Shown: piece by piece, positions 10,274 to 20,910 of the stretch
How the letters are laid out: every line of letters begins with the position of its first letter
Numbering within the stretch: position 1 is the first letter of the stretch
DNA from: Asparagopsis taxiformis
Taxonomy: Eukaryota > Rhodophyta > Florideophyceae > Bonnemaisoniales > Bonnemaisoniaceae
NCBI GenBank assembly: GCA_030407315.1
Contig: JALQPE010000583.1
Coordinates: forward strand, 1 to 24,988
DNA length: 24,988 bases
Direction: 5' to 3'
Notes under the pieces: generated by a model
The model's database searches: none
The model's input: the letters and a program-made list of their open reading frames with translations, nothing else
Told to the model about the DNA's origin: nothing
Position numbers and translations under genes: made by a program

Positions 10274-10528
10274 TTTCGACCTCCCAAATCGATGTTTTTT
10301 TGCAATTTTCTTGGGCCCGAAATTTTAGAATTTCTGGGCTTGCATGTTTGTAAAGAGGGTAGCGAAGGCGATATTAGAGGGAAAAAGAGGCTGGAAAGTA
10401 GAGGAGCGGCTGGTCGTAGCGGCTGAATGCCTTGGAGAGTTGCACTAAATTAGTTTGGTTTAGTTACGCTGGTAAAGAAGTTAAATACGTTCTCGTGTCT
10501 CTTGTTCTGGACGATGTGACGGTGTGTG

Positions 10529-10879
10529 TCATAATGTGGTGGAAGTAAGAGGGTGAGCATCGGGGTGGGAGTATGGGACGATATAATCAGATGGAGATGA
10601 AGTGCTGGCAGGAATGATACTCTGTGACTGCGAGTCGTGCGCAATGGGAAGAGGGCAGTGCGACAGATCGTATGTGTAGGAGTAATGGATCAGTGGGTGT
10701 GTCGAATAATACGCGAAGCGAAGCAGCATACCTGGCGCAAGGACTGGTGTGGCGATTGTCGTCTCATTCATTGAAGTGATGGGACGTGCAGTGGAAAACG
10801 GGTGGGTGTTGGTTGGGTGGCACATCGAGTGAATCACGGAAAATACGTTTTCCCCTTGGACGACGCTCTCTGCCCGCAT
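10529..10879 (-). CDS. Unrecognised ORF, left-arm copy
   Basis: This open frame of 116 codons is the mirror of 19391-19741. It is rich in Ser, Thr, Pro and His, with no recognised domain and no clear start context. It lies downstream of the esterase relic. It may be chance, or a fragment of a decayed gene. Confidence 0.25.
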   Translation of the reverse strand: MRAESVVQGENVFSVIHSMCHPTNTHPFSTARPITSMNETTIATPVLAPGMLLRFAYYSTHPLIHYSYTYDLSHCPLPIAHDSQSQSIIPASTSSPSDYIVPYSHPDAHPLTSTTL

Positions 10880-11056
10880 ATCGATGCCACGAAGCCATGT
10901 GCGGAGACGGGTGTGACGTTCGCGGGCGGTGGTGGGTGAAAACCCATCTTATCGCACCAGTTTATAGTCTCCTACCTACCCTAGAGCTCTTCTGACGTGC
11001 CCAGTCCTAAGTTTCGTACCACTTGATCACTCACATACTATATTTTTATGGTTAAA

Positions 11057-11084
11057 CACATTATAATGTGATTCTATAGAATCA
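11057..11084. repeat. Two overlapping perfect palindromes, left-arm copy
   Basis: CACATTATAATGTG (11057-11070) and TGATTCTATAGAATCA (11069-11084) are both perfect palindromes and overlap by two bases. They lie between the esterase relic and the downstream ORF. The mirror is at 19186-19213. Confidence 0.85.
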
Positions 11085-11202
11085 CAGTTGATGGACAGCA
11101 TCATATCCGTTTATTGTTGGTGATATAGCGATATAAATTAACCGAGGAGATTGTTGAGGTTGTACTTCGGGTACGATGTTGAATGTTAGATTAGAATTCC
11201 CG

Positions 11203-12331
11203 TCAATATAACTGTACCATCATCCATCCGCTCGCATTCATCCATGTATGGATGGCGTTTCTCGACATGGCTACTATGTAATTATGAGCGATTGGCAGTG
11301 GCAAAGGGAAATCTACTGCGACAACTGTCCACCCAATTGCGTGCAATCTCTTGCTCATTAACTCTTCCTCTCGCCCCTCTTCAGTAACTTCTCCACGCCC
11401 CAATCTCTCCCCATCTCCACCATCTTCCTAATATCTGAACCGCATAAAAATACGGCATCCCTTCTCGTCATAATCCTCCTCAACCATGTGCACTGCCTGC
11501 ACTTCATTCTCACACCACCCTTGCTGTACAATGTCCTCCACTTCAGCACCACTCATAATCTGTACCGAGGGTTCAAACGCCGCTGTTACATATTTGACCA
11601 TAAAGTCGTTGCGAACGTTTGCATACAAATATCTCTTCTCAAATGCGCGCAGTGCCGACAAGAATTTCAATCCCAATATGTTATTATCACTCGACATGGC
11701 GACCAGCAATCCATCTTCATCTCTTAATAACAACTCCCTCGCCGTTTCGCCGAAAACATTTTCCGCCATTCCCATTAAGCCGTCCGGAATGAGCCGATAA
11801 ACCCCAAAACTTGTGCATCCCAAGGTGCGGACTTGCAACCGCGATAAATCGGCGTCCAATCAAGTCCGCAACCAGACCCGTTTCCTCATTGTATAGCTTT
11901 GCAGCTGCGTACCGCACATACAAACCACCCAACAAGAACCCTACTAAACTGATTGCATTGAAAATGTCATTCTCTGCAACAATTCTTTGCATATCTTCGG
12001 CCAATCTCTAGCCTCCGAGTAGGATACCATCGTGGGTGTTATCCGTATTCACCTTTGTCACAAGCACTAATAATTCGCAGCTCGAAGCAGCTGTAGCTGC
12101 TTGCAGTTCATCCAAGACATATGTAAGGTCTTCTAAAGCACCATGGAGCTCATGAGCGAGGACGAGTAGTTCTGTGGGAGGTGCGCGTATGAGCGCGTCA
12201 TGTGGCAGAACGAGGGGTGGAGACGCTGGACGACGGGGTGCTATTGCGAAAGGAAGACGCACGGTAACATTAATCACTATTCCCCTAATTGCCCAACTCG
12301 AGTAGTAATTAAGACGACTCTTCCCCGACAT
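11203..12331 (-). pseudogene. DUF676/ROG1-type esterase relic, left-arm copy
   Basis: This is the mirror of 17939-19067, with the same two in-frame TAG stops, the same frameshift and the same lost catalytic serine. See the right-arm copy for details. It is transcribed away from the spacer, behind the importin relic. Confidence 0.8.
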
Positions 12332-12337
12332 GATCAA

Positions 12338-13878
12338 TCATTCCGTAACCGCACGCTTCATTGCTCTGTGAAAAAGTGTATCCAACACACTTGTTGCCAG
12401 CATGTATGAGAATGGTCGTAGAGCTGAGAGAGCTATCTTACAGATTGTATAATGCGTGTAAAAGTAGGAGTCTTGATGTTTGTCAAGGATGTCTAAAATT
12501 GTAGACAGCGTCGAAAAGATCAGCGCACATGAGCGCTCAGAATACGATTACAAATCGCCTGCTTCACTCGCGACTGAAATCGAAACCAACATCGCATGAA
12601 GAGCTTTTTTCGAATCTTCAACGGCATTCGTCATGATGTGCGGTGTAATAATATTCACATAAGTCCCGGCACCTAGGAACAACAACGCCTGTAGAAGCAG
12701 ATCCAGAATACAACATTGATCAGTTTCGCAATGCCAAAATTCATCCAGACGATCCTCATCGGTGGGCAACGACGATATTTTCATACGCTCCATCAACAAA
12801 ACCATAACCGCTGCTACTGGACAGGCAGACAGTTTGTGATGACTTCCATAAGGCGTATTCGCAGTGCAGTCACAAATCAACACGCCCACCCGTCAGCCGC
12901 AGCGAGAAAAGCCCTTTCATCGCTAACTCTCAAACACGTCGCCAATAATTGCGAACAGGCGTCCACAACGACGTTGCTTTCCGCAGATTTGTGTTGCGTC
13001 AATTCGCCGGCATTCGCATCCGAAAGGTCGCACATAACCTCTGCAATCGCACGATGAACAGGATCCGGGTCTGGCGTGTCCTGCGCGGCATGAAAAGAAG
13101 ACTTGAGTTGGGTGCAAATCATGTGCAACAGCTGATGAGAAGTTTGCGAATAACCGATGACATCGCACAGCGCGGCAGCGGCATGTTCTGCAATTTGCGG
13201 GATACCAATCGCGGCGATGATTGTCGACAGAATAGTCGGGTCGCTCGAATAGGCCTGCCAGGCTTGTAAACAAGAGACAGCGGCACGGGCATTACGCAAA
13301 GCCGCATGGTCAAGATGGGCAGGAAGATTGGCCTGCAAATTGGCCATCATGAAGAGAGGCGTCTGCTGAACAACGTGTGCATTTGTGGCACAAAAGCGGT
13401 GCAAAGGCTGCGTCTCGGCGTGTTGATACTCGAGCATGACGGCCGACATGACGTGAAATATGCGCACCTGTTCGTCGGCGAGTACGCAGCGGGGGTCGAG
13501 CCACATGGAGATGCGCAGCGACGATTGAAAATGTGCCATCGCAAAGGCGCATGCGCGCGCGAAGAAATAGAGGGCAGAGGGGTGGTGGAGCGCGAGCGCG
13601 AGGGCACGAGGCGGGATTCATAAGGCGTAGATGCGTTGTGGGTCATCGGTGAACATCAACCAATCGGTTTGGAATCGACGATGCAGCGTAGTGGCGGCGA
13701 ACAGAAGCGCGTGTGGCGTCGCATCGGTGTTGATCAATTGTGCGCATATGGAACATGTTGATTGGGAATGACGCACGGCGGTGAGATAACGATCGGCTTG
13801 CGATATTTTTGTGCCGCGGTCGAGTGTGGGCAAAGCGAGATGCACGTTGGCGAGGGTGAATTGATGTGTGTTTGTCAT
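12338..13878 (-). pseudogene. Importin-13/transportin-3-like relic, left-arm copy
   Basis: This is the mirror of 16392-17932, with the same premature TGA, frameshift and internal TAA. See the right-arm copy. The start faces the spacer, so the two importin relics diverge from it. Confidence 0.75.
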
Positions 13879-14089
13879 GGATTACGATTAGCGACTTGAT
13901 CCATGAAAGTGTATGTTGGAAAAATAGTCGGGAGCGTGTTGTGGTGTGGGGCGTTTGGTCAATCTTGCGTTCAGCCTTTCTGTGTGCCTCTCGACCCCAT
14001 TTCCGGACACCTGTCTCAACACACATTCTGCTCGCCCATTGGCTGTTTCACACGCTGGTGATGTTTACAATGTCAGCATGTCTCTCAGA

Positions 14090-15047
14090 CTTCGTAACCG
14101 ACTATGGAATGGTGTGGCCGTATTTTGCGCCTCTCGTCGACGCTCTGCAGAGGTAATGTATACGTTGCTGTGCGCCCAAGTGGGCCTTGGTAGATCCAAT
14201 GAAATTTTGCTCGACTTGGGCGATGGCAGTCAGCTCGGACAGCAAGCCAAGAAGCGTGGTACAGATGCAAAAGCTGTCAGTATTATTGTTACACTGCCTC
14301 AGGTTCTATTGACCTATTTGGTCACCTGTGATGATGGCAGTTGGATTGATGATACAAGCCTTTTTTCATTGATGAATTTGACACGTCCACTCTGTCCATT
14401 TGGGAAGAAATTATACTCTCCATGCCCACTGGGCATGGAGTACAATACGACTGGCAGTCGTATTGTAATGTGTTTATTTTCCAAGGAACTGGATATCAAC
14501 GACCGTGAGCTCGTGCCTCTATGGATAGAACGCTATAATTCTAATTAGTCCGCAGGGTGCTACTTTTCTTCTAGATCGCATTGAGAGGTTGCAAAGGTTC
14601 CCGATGTTGCGAACTTTTGCGTACAATGCTGCCAGGCATGAGAGTCCTGTGCAATTGTCTCTCTCAATGTTGAGAGACATGACTCAGGAGCTGCAGAATT
14701 TATCCAGTAACTTTGTTCCAACTTATTCAGAGTGTTTTTTGCATGGTATCAAGATGATAATGGTTGAGAATCCTGCTGAACTCCAATTTGGAATCGTGGA
14801 GGAGGCCGAATACGCGGACTCCGCGTCACTCATTGTTGCAGACGCAAAGCTCACAGAGGCAACAGTACGCTCCAGGAGCAAGCGAAGAACACGCACAGAA
14901 CGGAAGGAGAGAACCGGTGCCTCTCTTGCTGCGGCTAGAAAGAGAACAGGGGTTGCCTTTGCAGATTCTCTTTTATTCCCAGCCATTTTTGTAGCGAAGG
15001 GCAAACGTGAGGCTGAATCTGCTGCTGGACCTCATCGAGCTCCGTGA
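14090..15047 (+). pseudogene. Unrecognised frameshifted protein in the unique spacer
   Basis: One frame runs to a TAG at 14546-14548 (from about 14157: MYTLLCAQVGLGRS, later LVPLWIERYN). A second frame continues directly (LISPQGATFLLDRIERLQ from 14541) to 15045-15047. A single indel near 14540 would join them, giving about 290 residues. The first part is mixed hydrophobic. The C-terminal part has a strongly basic patch (RSRSKRRTRTERKER) that could bind nucleic acid. I recognise no family. The sequence is not in the arms, so it is single copy here. The reading frame upstream of 14090 runs into the arm and is not meaningful. Confidence 0.4.
14418..14467. repeat. Two abutting perfect palindromes (23 and 27 bp)
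   Basis: CTCCATGCCCA (14418-14428) and its complement (14430-14440) flank one central base. Immediately next, TACAATACGACTG (14441-14453) and its complement (14455-14467) flank one central G. They abut with no gap. A smaller one, TCTCTCAA / TTGAGAGA with a 2-nt centre, is at 14660-14677. All three lie inside the unrecognised spacer ORF. Confidence 0.9.
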
Positions 15048-15744
15048 TCGCATCGTTTCCAGTTACTACTTTTCCGACAACTCTTCCACGATGAAATTAG
15101 CAGTGACCAACGATCGCCAATTCACTGCCTATTCTAGATACTTGGGTCAATATTGTACTGTGTAGATAGTTGATGCATGCTCTGGAATAGTTTATCACAC
15201 TCTTTCCGACTTGCATCTATGGGCGTTGTTAATATCATCTGAAAGCGGCGGAGACCTCGAAGCGTTGCGTTTCATCTCAAATTGCAGTGTTTTTTCTGCA
15301 AACGCAGCAGTACAATGGAATGCTTTCCAAGGAGAACCAAGACTTGGACGTCACCTGAAGCAGAGAAGTCATTATCATCGAGTGTATCGTCAGGAGAGTT
15401 GTTGGATGAAGCAATACTCAAAAATGAGCCAGGCAACAAAATCGCCAACGCGTTTTTGCTCTGCGAATGTTCGGCCAACAAACTGAACCCGAAAGTGTCA
15501 TATCAGAGGGAACACATGTCGCACAATTGCCACTCCGGAGCTCAGCGTAAAGTCGTTCCACTATTGTTCTAAGACAAGTCAGCTGTGGATTTTAGGACAG
15601 AAAAGGCGTGATCTGAACCACATAGACCTCATCGCCGACGATACTGACCTGGGAGCACGCGACAAACTCGCGCTACCGATGCTCTCGACAGCATTCTGAT
15701 CAGAATGGCCTGGGCAACGGACAGGGAATGATCGCAGCGCAGGG
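15048..15744. other. Spacer sequence with no recognised gene
   Basis: There are short overlapping frames only. The longest (15282-15572, +) is Cys- and Ser-containing and matches nothing I know. Just upstream of the TIR ORF, out-of-frame and stop-interrupted sequence (for example RDKLALPMLSTAF then a stop, about 15658-15700) may be the decayed N-terminal side of the TIR protein. Confidence 0.4.
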
Positions 15745-15933
15745 ATGGGGGCCGAAGAAGTTTACGATGTGTTTATCAGTCACGCTGACCCCGACAAGTT
15801 AACCATCGCGAAATTATTTTACGAAATGCTATTGTCGTTATGTCTGAAGGTGTTCCAGGACAACGCGGAGTTGTATCTGGGGCAGAACGCGGCGGGGAGG
15901 ATGATTGACGCGATGTGGACGGCTTACATGTAG
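15745..15933 (+). pseudogene. Truncated TIR-domain fragment
   Basis: The frame opens MGAEEVYDVFISHADPDK, the classical first strand and box 1 of a TIR domain (YDVFISH). It continues with an AKLFYEML helix, then CLKVFQDNAEL-YLGQ, matching the second conserved TIR block (VF.D...L..G), and an AAGRMIDAMWTA helix. A TAG stops it at about 62 residues, less than half of a full TIR domain (about 140). No NB-ARC or LRR follows. TIR domains signal in innate immunity or act as NADases. The catalytic Glu normally lies further into the domain, so this fragment cannot be active. It is the most recognisable sequence in the unique spacer. Confidence 0.75.
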
Positions 15934-16391
15934 AACAGTAACGGGGTCACGAACGGGAGCAATAATGTAGAAAAGGTGGTGCAGAGGAATTATGTCGAGG
16001 AATCGCAGAGGCGGTCGTACAGGCGCGGAGCGGGTACACGGATTGTTACAAAGCTGATGATTATTGTTCAATTTGAGAGCCTTCTGCGGTCACAGTTGTG
16101 ATGCGCCGAGTCGACCAAAGCGTAAATTGTTGGTGTCTCGTCCAGTGCGGCCTCCACGTCGCGTCTGGTGACGTTACAAGTCTGGGAGACATGCTGACAT
16201 TGTAAACATCACCAGCGTGTGAAACAGCCAATGGGCGAGCAGAATGTGTGTTGAGACAGGTGTCCGGAAATGGGGTCGAGAGGCACACAGAAAGGCTGAA
16301 CGCAAGATTGACCAAACGCCCCACACCACAACACGCTCCCGACTATTTTTCCAACATACACTTTCATGGATCAAGTCGCTAATCGTAATCC

Positions 16392-17932
16392 ATGACAAAC
16401 ACACATCAATTCACCCTCGCCAACGTGCATCTCGCTTTGCCCACACTCGACCGCGGCACAAAAATATCGCAAGCCGATCGTTATCTCACCGCCGTGCGTC
16501 ATTCCCAATCAACATGTTCCATATGCGCACAATTGATCAACACCGATGCGACGCCACACGCGCTTCTGTTCGCCGCCACTACGCTGCATCGTCGATTCCA
16601 AACCGATTGGTTGATGTTCACCGATGACCCACAACGCATCTACGCCTTATGAATCCCGCCTCGTGCCCTCGCGCTCGCGCTCCACCACCCCTCTGCCCTC
16701 TATTTCTTCGCGCGCGCATGCGCCTTTGCGATGGCACATTTTCAATCGTCGCTGCGCATCTCCATGTGGCTCGACCCCCGCTGCGTACTCGCCGACGAAC
16801 AGGTGCGCATATTTCACGTCATGTCGGCCGTCATGCTCGAGTATCAACACGCCGAGACGCAGCCTTTGCACCGCTTTTGTGCCACAAATGCACACGTTGT
16901 TCAGCAGACGCCTCTCTTCATGATGGCCAATTTGCAGGCCAATCTTCCTGCCCATCTTGACCATGCGGCTTTGCGTAATGCCCGTGCCGCTGTCTCTTGT
17001 TTACAAGCCTGGCAGGCCTATTCGAGCGACCCGACTATTCTGTCGACAATCATCGCCGCGATTGGTATCCCGCAAATTGCAGAACATGCCGCTGCCGCGC
17101 TGTGCGATGTCATCGGTTATTCGCAAACTTCTCATCAGCTGTTGCACATGATTTGCACCCAACTCAAGTCTTCTTTTCATGCCGCGCAGGACACGCCAGA
17201 CCCGGATCCTGTTCATCGTGCGATTGCAGAGGTTATGTGCGACCTTTCGGATGCGAATGCCGGCGAATTGACGCAACACAAATCTGCGGAAAGCAACGTC
17301 GTTGTGGACGCCTGTTCGCAATTATTGGCGACGTGTTTGAGAGTTAGCGATGAAAGGGCTTTTCTCGCTGCGGCTGACGGGTGGGCGTGTTGATTTGTGA
17401 CTGCACTGCGAATACGCCTTATGGAAGTCATCACAAACTGTCTGCCTGTCCAGTAGCAGCGGTTATGGTTTTGTTGATGGAGCGTATGAAAATATCGTCG
17501 TTGCCCACCGATGAGGATCGTCTGGATGAATTTTGGCATTGCGAAACTGATCAATGTTGTATTCTGGATCTGCTTCTACAGGCGTTGTTGTTCCTAGGTG
17601 CCGGGACTTATGTGAATATTATTACACCGCACATCATGACGAATGCCGTTGAAGATTCGAAAAAAGCTCTTCATGCGATGTTGGTTTCGATTTCAGTCGC
17701 GAGTGAAGCAGGCGATTTGTAATCGTATTCTGAGCGCTCATGTGCGCTGATCTTTTCGACGCTGTCTACAATTTTAGACATCCTTGACAAACATCAAGAC
17801 TCCTACTTTTACACGCATTATACAATCTGTAAGATAGCTCTCTCAGCTCTACGACCATTCTCATACATGCTGGCAACAAGTGTGTTGGATACACTTTTTC
17901 ACAGAGCAATGAAGCGTGCGGTTACGGAATGA
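16392..17932 (+). pseudogene. Importin-13/transportin-3-like karyopherin relic, right-arm copy
   Basis: Full-length members are HEAT-repeat nuclear transport receptors of about 900-1000 residues that carry cargo through the nuclear pore with Ran. ATG at 16392 starts an N-terminal domain (TLANVHLALPTLD, then FAATTLHRRFQTDW), the typical first helices. A TGA at 16650-16652 interrupts it. The same frame resumes through 16731-17393 with paired amphipathic helices (CLQAWQAYSS, IPQIAEHAAAALCDVIGYS). After a frameshift near 17385 it continues in frame 2 (VLLMERMKI, LPTDEDRLDEFWH, the acidic block common after the mid-region). A TAA at 17720 interrupts it before the end at TGA 17930-17932. It covers only about the first half of the family length. 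Repeated lesions plus truncation make it a pseudogene. The family call rests on motif memory. Confidence 0.75.
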
Positions 17933-17938
17933 TTGATC

Positions 17939-19067
17939 ATGTCGGGGAAGAGTCGTCTTAATTACTACTCGAGTTGGGCAATTAGGGGAATAGTGATTAA
18001 TGTTACCGTGCGTCTTCCTTTCGCAATAGCACCCCGTCGTCCAGCGTCTCCACCCCTCGTTCTGCCACATGACGCGCTCATACGCGCACCTCCCACAGAA
18101 CTACTCGTCCTCGCTCATGAGCTCCATGGTGCTTTAGAAGACCTTACATATGTCTTGGATGAACTGCAAGCAGCTACAGCTGCTTCGAGCTGCGAATTAT
18201 TAGTGCTTGTGACAAAGGTGAATACGGATAACACCCACGATGGTATCCTACTCGGAGGCTAGAGATTGGCCGAAGATATGCAAAGAATTGTTGCAGAGAA
18301 TGACATTTTCAATGCAATCAGTTTAGTAGGGTTCTTGTTGGGTGGTTTGTATGTGCGGTACGCAGCTGCAAAGCTATACAATGAGGAAACGGGTCTGGTT
18401 GCGGACTTGATTGGACGCCGATTTATCGCGGTTGCAAGTCCGCACCTTGGGATGCACAAGTTTTGGGGTTTATCGGCTCATTCCGGACGGCTTAATGGGA
18501 ATGGCGGAAAATGTTTTCGGCGAAACGGCGAGGGAGTTGTTATTAAGAGATGAAGATGGATTGCTGGTCGCCATGTCGAGTGATAATAACATATTGGGAT
18601 TGAAATTCTTGTCGGCACTGCGCGCATTTGAGAAGAGATATTTGTATGCAAACGTTCGCAACGACTTTATGGTCAAATATGTAACAGCGGCGTTTGAACC
18701 CTCGGTACAGATTATGAGTGGTGCTGAAGTGGAGGACATTGTACAGCAAGGGTGGTGTGAGAATGAAGTGCAGGCAGTGCACATGGTTGAGGAGGATTAT
18801 GACGAGAAGGGATGCCGTATTTTTATGCGGTTCAGATATTAGGAAGATGGTGGAGATGGGGAGAGATTGGGGCGTGGAGAAGTTACTGAAGAGGGGCGAG
18901 AGGAAGAGTTAATGAGCAAGAGATTGCACGCAATTGGGTGGACAGTTGTCGCAGTAGATTTCCCTTTGCCACTGCCAATCGCTCATAATTACATAGTAGC
19001 CATGTCGAGAAACGCCATCCATACATGGATGAATGCGAGCGGATGGATGATGGTACAGTTATATTGA
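17939..19067 (+). pseudogene. DUF676/ROG1-type serine esterase relic, right-arm copy
   Basis: Family members are alpha/beta hydrolases acting on lipids. The frame from ATG 17939 reaches LAHELHGALEDLTYVLDEL, matching the usual HGLHG...DL entry motif, with Gly changed to Glu. It continues through TKVNTDNTHDGI, then a TAG at 18251-18253. The same frame goes on with RIVAEND...SLVGFLLGGLYVRYAA. Normally this is GNSLGG; here the nucleophile Ser is Leu (TTG, 18335-18337). FIAVASPHLG follows, then a frameshift near 18455 into GVYRLIPDGLMG...LYANVRNDFMV. A second TAG is at 18840-18842. The C-terminal block RLHAIGWTVVAVDFPLPL...HNYIVAMSRN ends at TGA 19065-19067. Stops, frameshift and nucleophile loss agree on a dead gene. 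It starts 6 bases after the importin relic ends. Confidence 0.85.
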
Positions 19068-19185
19068 CGGGAATTCTAATCTAACATTCAACATCGTACC
19101 CGAAGTACAACCTCAACAATCTCCTCGGTTAATTTATATCGCTATATCACCAACAATAAACGGATATGATGCTGTCCATCAACTG

Positions 19186-19213
19186 TGATTCTATAGAATC
19201 ACATTATAATGTG
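19186..19213. repeat. Two overlapping perfect palindromes, right-arm copy
   Basis: TGATTCTATAGAATCA (19186-19201) and CACATTATAATGTG (19200-19213) overlap by two bases. They lie in the gap after the esterase relic. AT-rich cruciform-prone DNA or a dimeric protein-binding site are both possible. Confidence 0.85.
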
Positions 19214-19390
19214 TTTAACCATAAAAATATAGTATGTGAGTGATCAAGTGGTACGAAACTTAGGACTGGGCACGTCAGAAGAGCTCTAGGGTAGGTAGGA
19301 GACTATAAACTGGTGCGATAAGATGGGTTTTCACCCACCACCGCCCGCGAACGTCACACCCGTCTCCGCACATGGCTTCGTGGCATCGAT

Positions 19391-19741
19391 ATGCGGGCAG
19401 AGAGCGTCGTCCAAGGGGAAAACGTATTTTCCGTGATTCACTCGATGTGCCACCCAACCAACACCCACCCGTTTTCCACTGCACGTCCCATCACTTCAAT
19501 GAATGAGACGACAATCGCCACACCAGTCCTTGCGCCAGGTATGCTGCTTCGCTTCGCGTATTATTCGACACACCCACTGATCCATTACTCCTACACATAC
19601 GATCTGTCGCACTGCCCTCTTCCCATTGCGCACGACTCGCAGTCACAGAGTATCATTCCTGCCAGCACTTCATCTCCATCTGATTATATCGTCCCATACT
19701 CCCACCCCGATGCTCACCCTCTTACTTCCACCACATTATGA
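19391..19741 (+). CDS. Unrecognised ORF, right-arm copy
   Basis: ATG 19391 opens 116 codons (MRAESVVQGENVFSV...) rich in Ser, Thr, Pro, His and Tyr. No domain is recognised. An overlapping frame (19324 onward, MGFHPPPPANV...) and another at 19626-19820 compete with it, and none is clearly better. It is probably a chance frame or a decayed gene fragment. Confidence 0.25.
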   Translation: MRAESVVQGENVFSVIHSMCHPTNTHPFSTARPITSMNETTIATPVLAPGMLLRFAYYSTHPLIHYSYTYDLSHCPLPIAHDSQSQSIIPASTSSPSDYIVPYSHPDAHPLTSTTL

Positions 19742-19996
19742 CACACACCGTCACATCGTCCAGAACAAGAGACACGAGAACGTATTTAACTTCTTTACCA
19801 GCGTAACTAAACCAAACTAATTTAGTGCAACTCTCCAAGGCATTCAGCCGCTACGACCAGCCGCTCCTCTACTTTCCAGCCTCTTTTTCCCTCTAATATC
19901 GCCTTCGCTACCCTCTTTACAAACATGCAAGCCCAGAAATTCTAAAATTTCGGGCCCAAGAAAATTGCAAAAAAACATCGATTTGGGAGGTCGAAA

Positions 19997-20053
19997 GTGC
20001 CGTACGGCACACCCCCATCTCAAAAACATGTTCACATGTGCATGTTTTTGAGA
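19997..20053 (-). repeat. Conserved hairpin plus palindrome, copy 5 (right arm)
   Basis: This is the mirror of 10217-10273. GTGCCGTACGGCAC is at 19997-20010 and the stem arms are 20018-20030 and 20041-20053. Confidence 0.85.
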
Positions 20054-20308
20054 ATAGCCCAAATTTTAATTCAATTCAGGTCGTTTAATTTGGCCACAAC
20101 GGCCCCAGAAGCCACCCTGTGCCCCGAGCGGCCCCTCCTTCCTCACTCTCCCACTACACCCATACTGTTAAACCGTTCCTGCCAGCCTCACCAATGCCTT
20201 CATCTCCACATCATATTCCTCTGCTCAGCTGGTCAACCTGGACGTCTAGTAAATGTACTCGTTGTCTTCGACATCCAGCATTGTAGGACAACACCGCGAA
20301 ACCTACAC

Positions 20309-20399
20309 CTACCGCGGAGCTCATCCATCAGCGGTAGACGTCCAATGAATGTCAGCCACTCAACCATTGCCCTCGAGCCTACCAAAAATTTGGACGTCT
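20309..20399 (-). ncRNA. Possible structured element, mirror of copy B
   Basis: This is the reverse complement of 9871-9961, with the same two stems. It gives no independent covariation because it is part of the duplicated arm. Confidence 0.35.
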
Positions 20400-20910
20400 A
20401 GCCAGCAGTGATTGCTGCTCTGCTATCTCGGTCGGTTTCCGATGCATGTACATGCGTCGGAGTACGTCTGCGGTGGCAGTCCAAAAAGATGTGGACCAGT
20501 GGTACACCTGGGAAGTACTTCAACATGCAGCAGTAGCACCACCACACAGACACACAGACAAATACACAGCATCGCACGGCTTGCACATCACGCCTCTGAC
20601 TCAAGCGTCAATTGCGTGCTGCAGTGTGTGTGCGCCGTGCGGTAGCAGGATGAAAATGGTTGCAACCAGTGCCATCCTGCTGCCGGCCAGGCTGACTAAC
20701 CACTCCGAAACTATATCATCTCGTCGTTACGGCAGCACGGTGCGCTCTCGCCTGATTCATTGCTGCAATGCGTGCAGGTGCGCAATACAAGACTAAGCTG
20801 AAATGGACGTCCGATGGATGCCCGACTCAATTGAATTGCTGGCAAGCCCAGAAATTCTAAAATTTCGGGACCAAGAAAATTGCAAAAAGCATCGATTTGG
20901 GAGGTCGAAA

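Larger units (their letters stand above)
7383..10345 (+). repeat. Cluster of complex repeats, units of about 0.5 and 0.94 kb
   Basis: Several copies of one repeat family lie head to tail. A typical unit contains, in order: CTGGGGCCGTTGTGGCCAAA; GAATTGAA...TTTGGGCT; a 13-bp-stem hairpin; GTGCCGTACGGCAC; CCCAAATCGATG; CGAAATTTTAGAATTTCTGG; GCCAGCAATGCAA; and a GGACGTCCATT-like end. Copies start near 7400 (partial), 7660, 8160, 8425 (partial start, long unit), 9225 and 10160. Short units continue with CTTACAGTTGGTGCTTACAG. Long units (8425-9225 and 9400-10160) carry about 0.7 kb more, including TGCTACCGCAC, CATCGG and a covarying stem. No ORF in it looks like a transposase, so it is a non-autonomous element or a satellite-like array. 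From 9293 on it belongs to the left arm of the giant inverted repeat. Confidence 0.85.
9293..14089 (+). repeat. Left arm of a giant (about 4.8 kb) inverted repeat
   Basis: This arm is the reverse complement of 16181-20977, with paired positions always summing to 30270. Every open frame in the arm has an exact mirrored partner with the same residues, and the base stretches I compared directly were identical. The first mismatches appear at the inner edge (14085 against 16185, then a 1-nt indel near 14094) and at the outer edge (9292 against 20978). The spacer is 14090-16180. Genes in the arm point away from the spacer. It could be a recent segmental inversion-duplication or an assembly artefact. 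Confidence 0.95.

Noticed and set aside
7383..10345. CRISPR array
   Set aside because: Units are hundreds of bases long with internal homology, without short identical repeats and regular unique spacers, and the genes are eukaryotic.
17939..19067. TAG read as a sense codon in the esterase, since both in-frame stops are TAG
   Set aside because: A frameshift, the lost nucleophile and a neighbouring relic broken by TGA and TAA fit simple decay. TAG also ends other frames normally.
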